The position numbers and the translations under genes are program-made. Shown piece by piece: positions 13,807 to 28,800 of a stretch of 64,000 nucleotides of DNA. Position 1 is the first letter of the stretch; each line of letters starts with the position of its first letter. Below the pieces are notes generated by a model. That model searched no databases and was not told where the DNA came from. It was given only the letters and a program-made list of their open reading frames with translations. This DNA comes from Setaria digitata (Eukaryota; Nematoda; Chromadorea; Rhabditida; Setariidae), in assembly GCA_003640385.1 (NCBI GenBank), contig RCAB01000081.1:123029-187028 (forward strand), written 5' to 3'.

Positions 13807-16800
13807 AAAATAAATTTAAGAAATTTCTTAATAAAAAAAGGAATTTAAGAAACGGGAAATATTATGCTATTTACTGGAAACTAATAATTCACAACTGAGT
13901 ACATAACAGTATATAAGAGGAAAACTTAGATCGGAACTATCTAAAATTTTTAACTATTGTAAAAATCATAATCACAAGTGAAATACCAGAGTGGGTCCTC
14001 GATGAAAGCATTCGACATCTAATATGCCACTACCGGGAAGTTGTGGCTGCAATTCCCATACTTGCTCGATCGGTACACCTTCTTTACTTAACGTTGAATT
14101 TTTGTTTGGAATAGCAAGCACCACCTCAGTTTTACGCGCCTCAATAAACATTCCTTCTACTTTACAACGCAGCTGTTTGTCCTGGAAATTTCGTTGAAAA
14201 GTAACAAATGAAAATAAATCTTTGAAAAATACTTCAGAACTTCAAAAAAAAAAAAAAAAAAAAAAAAAACACAGGTTCATAATAGTGTGCATATAAAAAA
14301 AGCGAATAATGTCTAAAACCACGTATTCATACTGGTGTAAACTGCCATTTTTGGAAACGATCTCTAGCCGAGTTTCGTTTTAGCATCATTAACGTAAATC
14401 CACCGTTGTCCAAGACATCGAGTACATAACGTTCACCAAATTTTGCACGATTATTCATTCCAATATTTTCAAGACAACCATCCTGAGCAAAACGCCACAA
14501 CTGGTTACGACTGCTATCGTTAGGGTTCAGTTTATTTAGTATTACTTTTCCCTTATGCAGCACCTCTAGTGCTAGTTCAAGTTCATCTGTAAAACCGTCT
14601 GCCGGTTTCCTGCAAAATTGCTTCATTTAGCTTTTTAATTTTGCTTGACTGTTTTACTCTTTATTTTTTCTCATTTTATTACTCATCGACAAATATGACA
14701 GCATGAAAATATGAAACCTATGTAAGTCAGAAGTTAACAACAGTCAAAATTATTAGTAACTAAAATATTAAAACACCGCATATCTATAGAACTTTAAACA
14801 AGTGTTTTATCATAATTATCAAAGCAATGAAATTCCTCTATTTCAGAGGGAAAGAATAACCTACCTGTCAAATGAATGTTTAAATTTAATAAAAACATCG
14901 TTAGTGTATACTAAAGGCGGTCCCATCCCCGGCTTTTGCGGATCGTAAGAATTGGACTTGTTTTCAAATACTTGAAGTATTAATAATTTCGCTGAATAAT
15001 GATCATCCCAAGCATAATCAATAGTACTACGTGCCTTGCAAATAGTACGCAAATGTGAATTTTGTGGTCTGCAAATCAAACATTTGTGTATCGGAAATAA
15101 CTAGGCTAAAAAATCTAATGCTGAAAATAAAGTTGAAATATCGTGATGAATGATAATAAAAATTCTCTTCTGCAGAGCCTTCAAACAGAGGATCTGCTAT
15201 TGTCCAACCTTTTAATTTTTTGCTGATACAATACAGGAACGTCTGAGAGATTTTCTAATTGAATCGGTGGTGGGTAATGCCGGACGTCCATGAAAGTAAC
15301 GTAGAATATTGCACTGTTCAGTATCACTTCAACTCTTAGAAATTGAGGTGTTTCATCCGCATCTCTTGAAAATTAGACAATAGGCGAAAAAAATTTGAAG
15401 AAGGAAACAGTACATTATCTATAAAAGAGCGCACCCAACTTATTCTCTAGGAATATATATCTAATTAATAAAACATCATTAAAAAATTAACCCATAATTC
15501 AAGGAGAAATACTGCCATAAGCCTATCCTGCAGTGAAAGAAACAAACAACTAATAGAACTTGGTGCACTTTTACTAATCCAACTATTTCATAATTAAAAT
15601 AAAAAACCTCATAGTAACATGAAAAGAGCTGATTAGATCAATTCGAAATGGACAACTCCAGTATTTAACATCATCACGTTTCACACATATCATCCGATTA
15701 TCTTCAAAATTTTCATTCCAAATTAGGCTGCATTTACTGGCCATTTTTACATGTTGATTGGGTTGCTAAAAAATTTCACTATTAAATACACTGAAATAAA
15801 ACTGGCAGAAAAACTCTTTTGTTTAGCAGTACTTCAGATAGTATCGACCCACATAATTTTATTCTAGATTATCACTACTTCCTTTAACACAAGAAAAACT
15901 TACTAGATAAAATTACTGATATCTAATGAATGTTTCACTAATTTCCGCTCTTACAATTGCAATTTCTCAATGAAATAAAAATCTTAAATCGAAATCAATA
16001 AACAAATAATACATCGATATGATCAATATGGCTGAGCGAAAGTCCAAAGGAAGTCTGGTTGTTGAGTACATAACGAGGAGTAAGCATAACAACTTGGGTA
16101 TCTTTGTACCTGCCGGTTCCCGGCCGCACTTCTACTCCAATATTGTAGATTCTGCATTGAATAAATCCAAAAATCAATCATAACATTAATAAGAAAAAAT
16201 GACTTTGTTTTAAAATGTTCAAGCCTAAAAGTTTGAAAGAAAAGCAAACTGCGTCGGATGCTGGTCGTGAACTAGTCGTAATTTCATTGAGTGTAGTCCA
16301 ACTGTAAGTGGAAACTTCGGTCCAAAGAGCGATTTATATCCCTGATCACTGGAATAATTCTGACCAATCCTTACGGTACATCTGCAAGAGTAAATTTTAT
16401 AGCTCTAGAAATATTTACATAAGCCCTACCTAGAAAACAATACAGCATCGACAGTGATTTTAAAATTAAATTTTTATGCTCTTTTTTTCGGGCTTGACAA
16501 AAAACGACATACTGTTTCGGACAGTTATCGTTCGCGAATGAAAACATTAATGGATTTCGATCTTTGGCACTTTCATGCTCCTCCATTTGTCCAGCAGCCA
16601 CACCAACTGTTGCCTCTTGTTTGATAATTAATGGAATACCAGATTTATTAACAATCCAATACGGAACCTGCAATCGTTTATTATTTCCGATATCCGGATG
16701 ATGTGAAAGTAGTATAAAAGAGCTTAAACGTTTAAAAAAAAAAAAAAAGCAGAATTCTGAACCAAGAAAATATGAATGGGGCATTTAGTGCATATTTAAA

Positions 16801-19800
16801 AAAAAAAAATGTTTTACTGGAAACATTTACCCACAAAGTGAGAAAAACAGCACCACTGCTACCAATACTTAGACTACAATACATATCTAGGTAGCGTTTT
16901 TTAGAATCTTTCATACGCAAATGCAAACGATCTACATCACCGGCTTTCTGCATCAGTGAACTCCTGGAAAATGCCCTTTATAAATGATCCTTTCAAGAAC
17001 GCTTTTATTTTTAAAATCATATACAAAACTTTTTTCCCAAAAACTTCCAAATTGAGGAAACTGTAAACTGTAAAGTTTCTTAGTAAGAGAAGAAAGCAAC
17101 CAAGAGATAATGGTATCATTTACTTTGAGATTGTAATTTCTCGAACTGAGATGAATCGGTCAGTTGCAACTTCAAAACTAATGCTTTCGCCAATATTAAC
17201 CTGCAATGTCAACATAAAAAGATAAAAGGAACCGTCTTTTCGAATCTCAATTTGAGAGAGTCAGATGAATAACATCACACCTCTGACTAAAAGAGAACTA
17301 AGTTCTGAAATCAGCCAAACATCTTCAAGCAGCATAAAAATCAGGTTAAAAATAAAAACTACTTACGGATGTGATTTGTATTTGTTTGCTGGCAGAAATA
17401 GCATATTTTCTGCCAATAATCCGAAATTCTGCATCAACTGGCAATAAATTTAGGACTGAGAGAGGAGGAAAGAAGCTAATTGTGTGTCCAGACAGCATTT
17501 CATATTCCGGATAGTGCTCTCGCTTTATTGATAGGCATATCCTGAAAAGGACAAGCTATAATATTGCATTTTGGTTGAAGGAATGGAAGGACGATGAGCA
17601 GCATCAGAATTAAGTAAAAAAGAGAAAAGTTCAGCAAAGGCCATAAAACTGCCAGTGATGTATTATTCGTCAATAAAAAATTACATTAGGATATACTGAG
17701 AATTAAAAATTATTGGATAAAAGAATAACTTGATGGGTGAATACAGCTATAAACTTACCAATAGCATGCATCAAACATGTCAAACTTTAATAATTTATTG
17801 ATTCTTTCACCTGCACTTTTTGCTTCTTGCCATTTAATCTAAAATTGAAAAACAATTTTTATTTTCCCTTTGAAAATCTGTTAAGCAATGTTCAATTAAT
17901 CTTCAGAACACCTCATGGGTTTTAGAACAGCTCCAACCATCTAGTTTCACAGCCATTGAAGCACTCGCAAATTTCAGCGGTACATGCAGCGTTTTCTTTG
18001 AATCAACCCGAACGATCGATGTTTCTTTAACAAATTTAATTTTGTATTGAAATTATTTTAAGATACTATATTTAGGAAACAAAAACTATTGAATAGTTTT
18101 ATAATACTTTTAAGGAATTCTTAAAGAACCTGGAATTTTTGAACTTTCACATGTAAGAATCAGTAAAATGGGGTCGAGAAGATGATTGAATATTTTCAGA
18201 GCGGAACGTATTGACACTACTTTTTGACCATTTTTATCCATTGTAACAACAACCACCAAACGGACATTTATTCCAGAATTACTCTGCAGAATTAATGAGA
18301 ATTTTTCCGATTTTTTTCCTGAATGGAAGCAAGATTGCTCCAAGAAAGCAAGCTTGGTTTACAATAACTTACGCTTGCAGTTCTGGAAGTTGAACATCTG
18401 GCCAATCGAAAATATGTACCGATGGCATCTACGTTAACGGGAGATATCTCATCCCAACCATCCACGTGGATTATAAGCTGATGGATTTCTTCCGAATTTT
18501 CCTTCAAAAGTTGATTCCTTGAAGGCCTTTCAATTCATCAAAAGAAAAAATTTAATCCATAAATTAACTGAAAACAAACCGTGATGGTAAGGCGTTTGGT
18601 TGGGAATCCAAAAGTAGTTGAAGCATCTGGTGCTATTTGATACCATTTGGCTGTGGACTTCCTTTGCAAAGATCTAGCTTCCAAAACCTCTTGAACAGCT
18701 GTTGTAAAACGTAAGCTGGAACCGGTCTCATTGTGTAAAACATATGGAAGATAATCAGATCTTGAACGCAAACACGGTCCACTAAAAATATTAATTTTAC
18801 ATTACAAAAGAGTCCTACAAAGTTATAAAAGACATTCATTTTCATTATTTAACCATTTGCTTAAATAATAGCAAACTTATGAAGTTGCTCTCGGGTGACA
18901 TAATCTAGGTAGGGAACTATTTTCGTGAGGGATTATAGTCTCCAAATATCATTATGTATTTAGAACTGACCGAAAATCCTCATCCACAGCATACTTAATT
19001 TCGGATAATTGAGAACTGAAACGCACTGCTTGTCGCAAAAACGTTTGAGTGATATTAATATTAAAAGTACTAAGTTCACCTGCAACAAATCAGATTAGAA
19101 AGGGATCGGAACTACTTTCTGCTTTTGTTGGTAATAAATACTATCACTTGACGGAGCTTCCTATGAAATAGTTACAAAAACTAAAGTATTATAATAAACG
19201 AAATAAAAATAAATAAATAAATATGTATACTATTTGTTCCTATCTGTCTTGATAAAATTAGGGATGTGAAAGCCTAAACGTGTGTAACACAAACGTTGAT
19301 AAAATGTACAGTGTGTCAAGAAGCTGTTCAACTGCAATGAAATATGAACGATAAAATTACTAGCAAAAACGTCCATAATTACGGTGCAGTTTTTTGTGAC
19401 CAGTGTCAATTGTTTCAAATCCCAATCTTCAATTAATGGTTCCCAACCAAAAACATTTTGGTTAAAATAGTCCGCAACAAATGTAAATGATCCGTTAATC
19501 TTCTCTAGATATCGGTCCAAATGAAGTTCTAAAAAAACTTTTCAGAGTTGAACTTTTCAGTAAGTCTAGAGTTCTATGTGAAATGGCACTAACAAAATAT
19601 GAAAGAATGGAGAAATAAAATAATGAAATATATGGAAAAAATAATGAGGAAAATCTAAGAAACTAGAATTCTATGTTATTTAATTCATTTCAACCATGGC
19701 TCATTGTAAGAACCCATTATGTATGGGTTCAGACACTTAAGAAGATTACGAAAATACAGCTAGTAAAAATGGGGAAGAGTCCTGTAATGGAAAAAGTGAA

Positions 19801-22800
19801 ACTGACCGGTTAGTAAAATTATAAAAACAAACTTTTGAATTTACATCTAATAAGAGGAAATGCTGTGCCCTGATGGTCATCCATTAGCCAAAATGACATC
19901 TGGTTGCCTTTTATGACTGTGCGAATAATATTAATTGATCTTCCTTCTAAAACGAGAATGCATGAATCGAAATCAAATTCGAAACTTGAGTCACACTTGT
20001 GATAAAAAAAGAAAAATTCCCTAAAACCACAAGTGTTGAATGAAAGCTAACCTCTATCCAAATGAGGGTCACATTTCGGAATTACACTGTTTTCAAGCGA
20101 CTTATTGAATCTTTCTAGTGACCAAGTAAGAACGCTTCGCATCACATGAAAATCCCGGTATGATACTCTGGCTACCATATCCGTGATTTCAGCCTTTAAA
20201 AAAAAATGAAAAATCCGAAAAAAAAAAAGGGTTCAAACTATGATAATCTGATTACTATTTCGCTTGCACACATATTTTTATAGTGTATAAAGTAAGAAGA
20301 CAACATTCCTTATTCTTCAATATTCTGTGCACGAAAGAAAAGAACACAGAACTTACGACAAGCTGATGTTTAACGGGAACAACTGAAGAAAGCCCAAGTC
20401 TTAGATATTGCCTCTCAGTATCTGTATCACTTTCTATAGCGAGGCTAAATGTCATTGAAAAATCGTTCGTCAGCTGACATCTGCTTTCAGTTTCAGATGC
20501 CATCATGAACCAGTCCACACTCACACGCTATAAGCATAAAGATCATCAAAAATTCACTCACTCATGTTGTCGACTTAGTTTAAGAGAACGTGTCTGTTAA
20601 TCTGCACATGTAGCAGTAAATTAAATCTAAAATAGTAAGCTTACTTGTATTTCCAAATTACCACTTAACAGTTTCCGTGCATCATTCATATTCAAAACGG
20701 CGGTAGTGTGAGCAACCAGAGCTAAACTATCCAAAGATTCTGGTTTTTCAAGCAGTATTAAATCGCATTCCTTGAGAGTGATTTTCAACGAAAAAGTTTG
20801 TTCCTCAGACTCATGAAATAGTGAGTCTCGCTGCATAATGCCTGATTTCACTGTATGTGCAATGCCTCGATATGCATCTTCCACTTGAAAAAATAAAATT
20901 AATTTTATCGATTTACAATTATCAATACATATAACTTTGAAATATCATATTTCTAACTTAATGCTTAGTCGAAATTTTTAATAACCTGGTGGTATAAAAT
21001 CGGAATGAAGAAGGATGAAATTTTTTACATCATTAAGCCAATCCAGCAATAAAAGTAGCCGTGCATTTAACAGAACCAGTGTAATTATAGGTGCTTCATC
21101 GTATTTAAAAATTATATGAGCTTCACACATTAATTTACTTCTGCAAGTGAATGATTATGCATACAAATAAATATAAGTGCGGGTCAATAAATAGTTATCA
21201 TGCTGATTTAATTTCCACTTGAATTCCCAAGGAATCCCATATCTACAATGAAAAAAAGATAATGCACTGTGTCGACTATTGTTTGATAGAGACAATTTAC
21301 TTTTGGGATTTAAATATTGCTTGGTATTTTTAAATGAATTCAAGGCTATGAGCTAAAAATCCTTTTTATAGATAAAACAATTCATTAAAAGTTTTCTAAA
21401 ATAATAAGTGTCACTTAAATTGAAACAGTACAATACAATGCAATTATATGCCAAGTATATATCTTCATTATTAATACGAATTCACGTGGCAGTAGTTCAT
21501 CTACTGAAGCATAAATAAACTGGCAAAATTCGATATGGAATATGAAACAAACCTGCTCGAATCATTCTTAGATAACGGAAGAAGAACGGAGTAAAAAACA
21601 CTTGGCCTCTCGTTAAAATCCATATCTGTAAAAGGCTTATTTTAATAGAAAATTAATAATCATATCGAATTAATAATTATATAATTACGCACAATCACCA
21701 AATTAACATGTAATGACAAATCAGTGCAAGAATTACCACTTCCGCAATTTCATTTACTTGTAGTTCACTCGACTGCATACGAATTTAGATCAGCAGGCTA
21801 ATTGCGACAGTTATGCAGTTTAGTAATAATTTGTTTCGTTATTAAAGACAATTTCTTTATAATATTATGGTTATTTTAGCTAATTCCCTCACGATTACCG
21901 ATAAAACGAGTGTCGATTAATTCGGTACTTTCACATATTAAATCCAATTCTGATTGACTATCGATGTAAATATCAAATGATATATGTGACGAATTCAATT
22001 TCACACCAGCAAATGGTACAAATCCCTGCGAAGGGCTAACGCACGGTATGAAACAATCAAACTGTAAAAAAAATTAAAAATTGTACGAAAAAAAGATGTA
22101 AAAATCGAATTCAATTGTGTAAAATAATACATTTACAGTGTTTTTAAATAAAGAATTAATGCATTCACCTCAACATTCATAAGCGTCATCCGGAATGAAA
22201 ACGATGCATACCTGTCGCTTGCTCCAACAACTTCCTGTAAAAATATTATTATGCTGGAAGAGTTAAACTTTCATGCCTAAGTTGAATTTATTTGTATCCA
22301 GTAGTAGTAGAAGGTAAGAATAAAAGAATCATCTTTCGTCTTATGAACAATTCACTTTTATCACTATAAACTAAGACATGCACAGAAATAAAGATGCAAG
22401 TTGTGCAAAAAAAGCTTAAAACTTCAATTCGAAACTTACATAAAGTTCAACAGGTTTCTGCAGAACTTCAATAGGGATTGTTTCCGATATCGGAACCAGC
22501 GGATCTCCTAAATTCATTGATAAGAAACCACGCAGTAATCGATAAAAGTCGGTAGTTAACTTAACATTCAGATTGGCAAGAGATGTAGTAATTACCACAT
22601 CTGGTACTAAAAAAAAAACATTGAATTGAAAAAATAATTAAAACAGTGGATAATAACATGGAAAAGAAAAATAAGCAAAAACCTGGAAAATGTAAGGGTG
22701 CTAGAAAAAGAGAAAAAAGAAGATTGAGAAAATGTTTAAAATTCTAATTTCCCATACTCTTATTCAATTTTAATAAAAAGTGAAGAGCTCCAACTTATTT

Positions 22801-25800
22801 TAATAGTCTTTTAGTTCAATAACTGCAAATTCCTAAAATTGATTTTTTCAGACAAACTTTTTTATAACATACATAATAATGCCCAAGTAAATAAAATAAA
22901 GCTGCTAACCTCTGTGAGAAACGGATATATCTAGATTTCGAAAAATATCTATTAACAAATTGCAACGTTTCGAAAGCACATTTTTTCGTGAAGTTAAGAA
23001 ATAAAAATGTTGGAATGCATTACTACACACTCTTTCATAACCTAAAAAAACTTTCGAATTTTTATAATTACATGAATTGAACTTATCTAAAAAGCAACAG
23101 CATTGAAGTTTTTTGTAACAATTTTTTAAACTAAATTTCCTTTTATTGTATTTTCCATTGTCATTCTTTTTTTTTTTTATTTTGTGCAAATTTCCTTGCA
23201 CTGTTCCAATGTTGTTTTAGTTCCTTGAACCATACAAGAGAAAATTACCCGGTACATCACGGATAGTAGCTTTGTTGTTTGGCAACCGTATGCCTTCGTA
23301 GAATGCTGTTTCATCGCAAACAACTGATATCCAATCCATGCAGCAGTCATGATCATCGTCATCTTAACATTTATCTTAGTTAAGCTTGTATTAGTTAAAA
23401 CCCTTATTACCTACATTCAAACGAGTGGATGATTTCCTATCGCTTCACCCAAAAGAAATAGTAATGATTGACATCAATCATTTCTATGAATTTCGTGAAG
23501 AACACCACGACAACGAAAAAAAAAAACGTTCCACTGTAAATCAACAAATGTTATATAAGGAAATCGTTACCACTACTTGGTAGTGAAAGAAATTAAATTC
23601 TCCCGAAAAATGAAATGAGAAATTACAAAATTATAAAAGAAATAAGGAAAAGAACAAACCGAAATTATTAGCAATTCCGAAATCTTGAAATTTGGAAATG
23701 AGAGATGATAGTTGGAATCGGTTAGTGATACGAATCTGAGCAGTTTCACCCAGAATGACTTGATTAGACAGTTGATTAAGTGGAAGGATGATGATACATG
23801 GACATTTAATCTCACATAGTACCTGTACTCTACTTCTCACATCGTTGTTCACCTGCAATGTTGAAATATTCGAATTCAAATATATCGAGCAACACAAGAA
23901 ACAAATATATCGTAATATTTAGGAAACCACGATGTTCAAGGCACTGTTATTGAAAACTGTAAAAATCAGAAAATATGGATAATCATTTTTTTTTCTTTCG
24001 CGAATATTTTCACTTTTTAAAGTTTTTTCTTTATTTGCTTTCACAAAGTCTTGCCTGAATATTTGGAGATGCATTGTTATGTAAAACAATATTTTGCAGT
24101 TCAAGAAATTGCTGCCAAAAATCCAACAGTGCATTAAAATAACGATGAGTATGAACATATGCGATGCTCATTGCAGATGGTATTAATAGCGCAATACTTG
24201 TATCATACCCTCGATCTGCTGCTGATTTTGCGGACAGGCACCTATAGGTTTCATACAATCTCATCTTTTTTTTGGTTTAATTTTCATGCCATATTGGTGT
24301 CATTAAATCTTCGGAATTATCTTTAGTCATATTTTATTCAAAAAACTGCCGGATGAAATTCTTATTACGATTTATAAACTGAAACTTCGGCAAAGTCTTC
24401 AATGAAAAAGAAAAAAATAATGAGTAAAAAAAAAACTCCTCTAGCAAATGGTTAAATACAAGTGTACGTTAAATAAAAGTTTACTTCGTAATGTTCAAAG
24501 TTGCACGAGTTGACAAGGCATGTTTTTGTTTTTCGTCTTCTGAAGACGAGATTCCTCTAATAACTTCATTCTGGGTCGATGATGGTCTCAGGCTGAAGCG
24601 TTCGTTATACAATTCCGAATAGAAAGGTGTATTGTCTGATAACAAGCAATTTCCCAACGATAATGAGAATTCCAGTGGTATTTCGTCGTCGTAGATTCTT
24701 ACCTAAAAAAACAAAAAAAAATTACCTTAAATTCTTGAGATTCCTCTTGAAATAACCAGAACATGAAAACAAAGAGAAAACTAAACAGTGGGTAAAACTA
24801 AAGAAATAAAAATAGCTACTGCAAGAACCAAAAGTAAAAAGAAAGTAAAAAGTTAGATCCCTTTTTACTTAAGAAAGTAAAAAGGGATCTAACTATGGAG
24901 GAAAAAAAATTAGGAGGAGTCAATGTGAAAATAAAAAAACAGACACTATTAAATGGAATGCGCAAAACACTAAAAAACTTGAATTTTTATTTAACTTTGA
25001 ATAATTTTTAGGTTTTACCTGCGTAGTAATGAACACTTCCTCTCCCCTGATTAAACCCAAATTACATTTACCAGCGGGATAATTCATCAGTATTTGTACT
25101 AAACCGGCATTAATATTCAACTTCATGTCATATGGTTCTGTAAAAAAAAGAAAAAAAATGACTGTGACTAGGAGGATTCTCAAAATATTCTGAAAACTAC
25201 TATAGAATAATTAGAGAATTCACATCTGAACAGTAAGTTGATTTGACCACGTTTTACTCCTAAAGCTACTGGATGCGGTATTATACCAAGAATCGAGTCC
25301 TCAAAACTATTACGTTTAAGTCTATCCAAAATTTCATCCTTAGAAATGGCTTCTGAATTCATTAGTATTTATAATTTTTTTTTTTTCGTGAGGAACATTT
25401 TTGATGCAACTGCTTAGTGAAAAATTAATAATCTGAATCATAATTAAAAGAAAATATTTATAACCAACCCATGATTTGTAAAGCTATATTTGTATCAGCT
25501 GCACATGGATGGGCAGGAATTTCGGTACTATCTTCTGGAACACCCATTTTTTGCTCCAACAAGCCAAAGAAATCAAGTAAAAGTGTATAAGTTCGTCGAT
25601 TCATGCATATTTCTACTGTTGGTATGTCCAAATTGATCAAACAGCTTACCTATCAAAGCAAATATGTTTAGGCAAAAATTTGAAATCTGTGACACTTTAA
25701 TTTAAACTCACAACTTTCAAATCTAAAAAAAGTATTACGTATTTATATTGAAAATGAAAATTTCTCACTGTATGTGACAAATTCAACAACTTCAAACAAA

Positions 25801-28800
25801 TCCTGAACTTATCAGAATCAATGCTATCTATTGCAGTTTTGCAAAAGTTTCGAGTTTTACAGATATTAATTTTGAATAAGTGAGTAAACGAATTAATGGA
25901 AGTACATACTTTTTCATAGGTCGATTCAAAAGAAGGGTGTTCTTTACCAACTAAAAGAAGCCTGAAATGAGATGCACCAACAACACCGATATCTTTTAAT
26001 CCATTACAATCCCAATTAAGGGGAATGCTCTTCTGTGGGTTCCTTAATTTTTCATTTCCACTTGTGCCCGACATAGCTGGACGTGAACTTGTGCCTGAAT
26101 TTCAATTTTATTTCTTATCTTTTAAAGCTCATCCAGATTTTAATCCTGAATATATAGTACTTCAAAAACATAATGAATAATTATTTATCTATTGTATTCC
26201 TATTTAGGAAAAAAAAATCACTGAAATAGCCAGGTGAAGTAAATCTTTAAAATCAAACAACAATTTTTCTTAATGAAAAACACTGGCAAAGTTTTTTGAT
26301 AAACAAAAAATTTACTGAATCCACGTGTGCGTCGCTGAGATGGAGAACAACTGAATCGTAAATCGTCAACATTCAAACATGGGCAAGAAGCAGACATTTG
26401 TTTCTAAATACTATTCCCTGTGAATCATTAGAACATTATCCGCATATTTATTACAGCGGCAAAGCTCTACTTCATGATTTCACAATAAACATATAAAAAT
26501 AAAACATAAAATTTATGAAAACCTTCAGCGAGGAAGTTTTATTTCTTATGCATAGCAGTGAAGTAGTTGTCGCTTCAAACAAATCTTCAACTTCCAAGGA
26601 GCTAAACTCACCTTCAACCTTAAAAAAATAAATATTTAAGCCTGAAGCACTTTTTGAAAATAATTATTTTTAAAATGACATATTAAAAAAATTGTGCTTA
26701 GATCACTTTATTGGATCAAACATAGCTATTCGAAAATATCCGATTCCACAGAAGTGGAAAAAAAAAAGAAAGAGTCCTTGTAAATCCATACCACTGTAAC
26801 AAATTGTTCCCTGTTTGATATCCCAAGTGCTAAATGCTTCATTTCTGCCAAAGCAAATGGTGTAGATGTAACTGATTTCTTTTTTCGATCCAATAAATTG
26901 CCTCGCCTGCTACGCAGCTCAACTTTCAGCTATAATTTAAGCTTTCATTTTGATACTTTTAGATACAATCCTGCTTATCACCATACAATTGTCAACAACT
27001 AATGTGACTCATGAAGCATGCACCTTTACTTCGCAGTCCTCCGCAAATTTCCATAGATATAATGTCACTATATAAAAAATTGTTTTGGAACATACAACAA
27101 GAAAGAAGAATTAGACGTCCCATGATGATTTCATTTAGACAATATATCATACCAATCAGTATAACTATAATCAAATACCTGAGGGCACTGAAAGGCGAAA
27201 TCAATAACAGTAACAACATCCACCAGTACAATATCCAAATTTTCACGCTGTAATAAATACTCACATTTTTTTAAAGCGGTATTTTGACATATCGATTTAC
27301 ATGCAAAATATGTACTAATCAAACCACAGTTCCTCTTATCTTCTTTTAGACTGAACGAACTCAAAAATCCCTCTGCAATCGAATCTGTTAAACTACCAGT
27401 TTAAATTCAACAAAAAAAAAAAAAGAATAAAATGACTATCATAAAAGAAATCAGCAAGTAGTCAGTTGGCAAAATAAATATACAAAGATTGGACACACAC
27501 CTGTTTCATAGTACTTTTATCACTGAAAAAGTTAGCCAAATCATCAAAAGCTCCTTCATTGTACAGCACTGATAATTCACTACATCTTATATCAAGTGTG
27601 TGTGTCACTGTCAACTTTGGTGCACGGCGATGGTAAAATAACCTTCAAAGAAAAAACTGCTCCTTTTGAAAAAAGATTACTTAAAAACTTTAAAAAATGG
27701 TAATCGAAAGAAGTAAGCTGTTCCAAAAATTCTTCGTTATTAATTTCATTCAGTTTCATACGTTCTGATCATAAGGAAATAATTTTATTCAATGTTACTT
27801 TCCTATTGTTTATTATTATTCATTGATCAAATCATCCTTTTACTTGTTTTGTATAGCTCCCTATTATCATCACTTTTGATTATTATTAGTAGTAATTTCA
27901 ACTGTTTTAATTATTAACTGCTTTATTATCATTGTCATTCTTGTCAGATATTAATTACATGAATGTTATTATAAGTACCTACATCTGTTATAATTAGTTG
28001 TCGATTATATTACATTATAAAGAGTGAAGAGGAAAAAGGAAACTGATCCAATATGAAAAAATAAAAAATAAAATAGCATAAAATATGAAAAAGTTACCGG
28101 AATAATGCATTATTTGGATCAGTACTTTTGATGCTACTTAAAGCATTTAGACCGCCGTTTTTCCCAGCTTTCCCAATAGCAAATAAGATTTGAGTTGTTT
28201 CTTTAACACCTCCAAAGCCGAACATTAATGATTCACTTTCACGTTCGGTGCTTTCACCTAGAAAAATAAACTGATAAAGATTGTTCAATATAATGATAAA
28301 AATTAAATTTCTGTCTTCGACATATATGGAAAAGGATTAACCATTATGTGCACAATCGATTAATGTATCTTCCATAGGGAAAGTGCACAACCTTTGCAAA
28401 CTCAAATCAGTAACAGTAAGTGATATACTGGTACTATGACGACGTGGGCTTAGATGAACACAACTTGCTAACTGCCATAAATCCATTGCCAAAACCCGTG
28501 TGCTTGCATCTTTTCCATTCTAAATAACTTCATTTAACTTTCATGACGTTTATTTTTCAATTGTAAGTCCATAATCACAATTCGATTGTTTTCATATATA
28601 AATCGTAAAAGTGAAGTAATCCAAAAAGATAGAATTGGATGCGACACAAGTCATCAATACAAACACTATTTCAGAAATTTAAAAGAATATGCAACAAATC
28701 ACCTCAAAGTCATCTACAAAACGTATTGTCATCCTCTCAAGTTTTAATTTTATTTCCGCTAGTACAGAATCACGATGCAGTATGGTTGAATCGTCCCTGC

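Noticed and set aside
21155..21343. Minus-strand frame with a Trp-containing stretch, considered as an extra VPS13D exon
   Set aside because: Exons 34 and 35 already join in phase and no donor and acceptor pair places it in frame.
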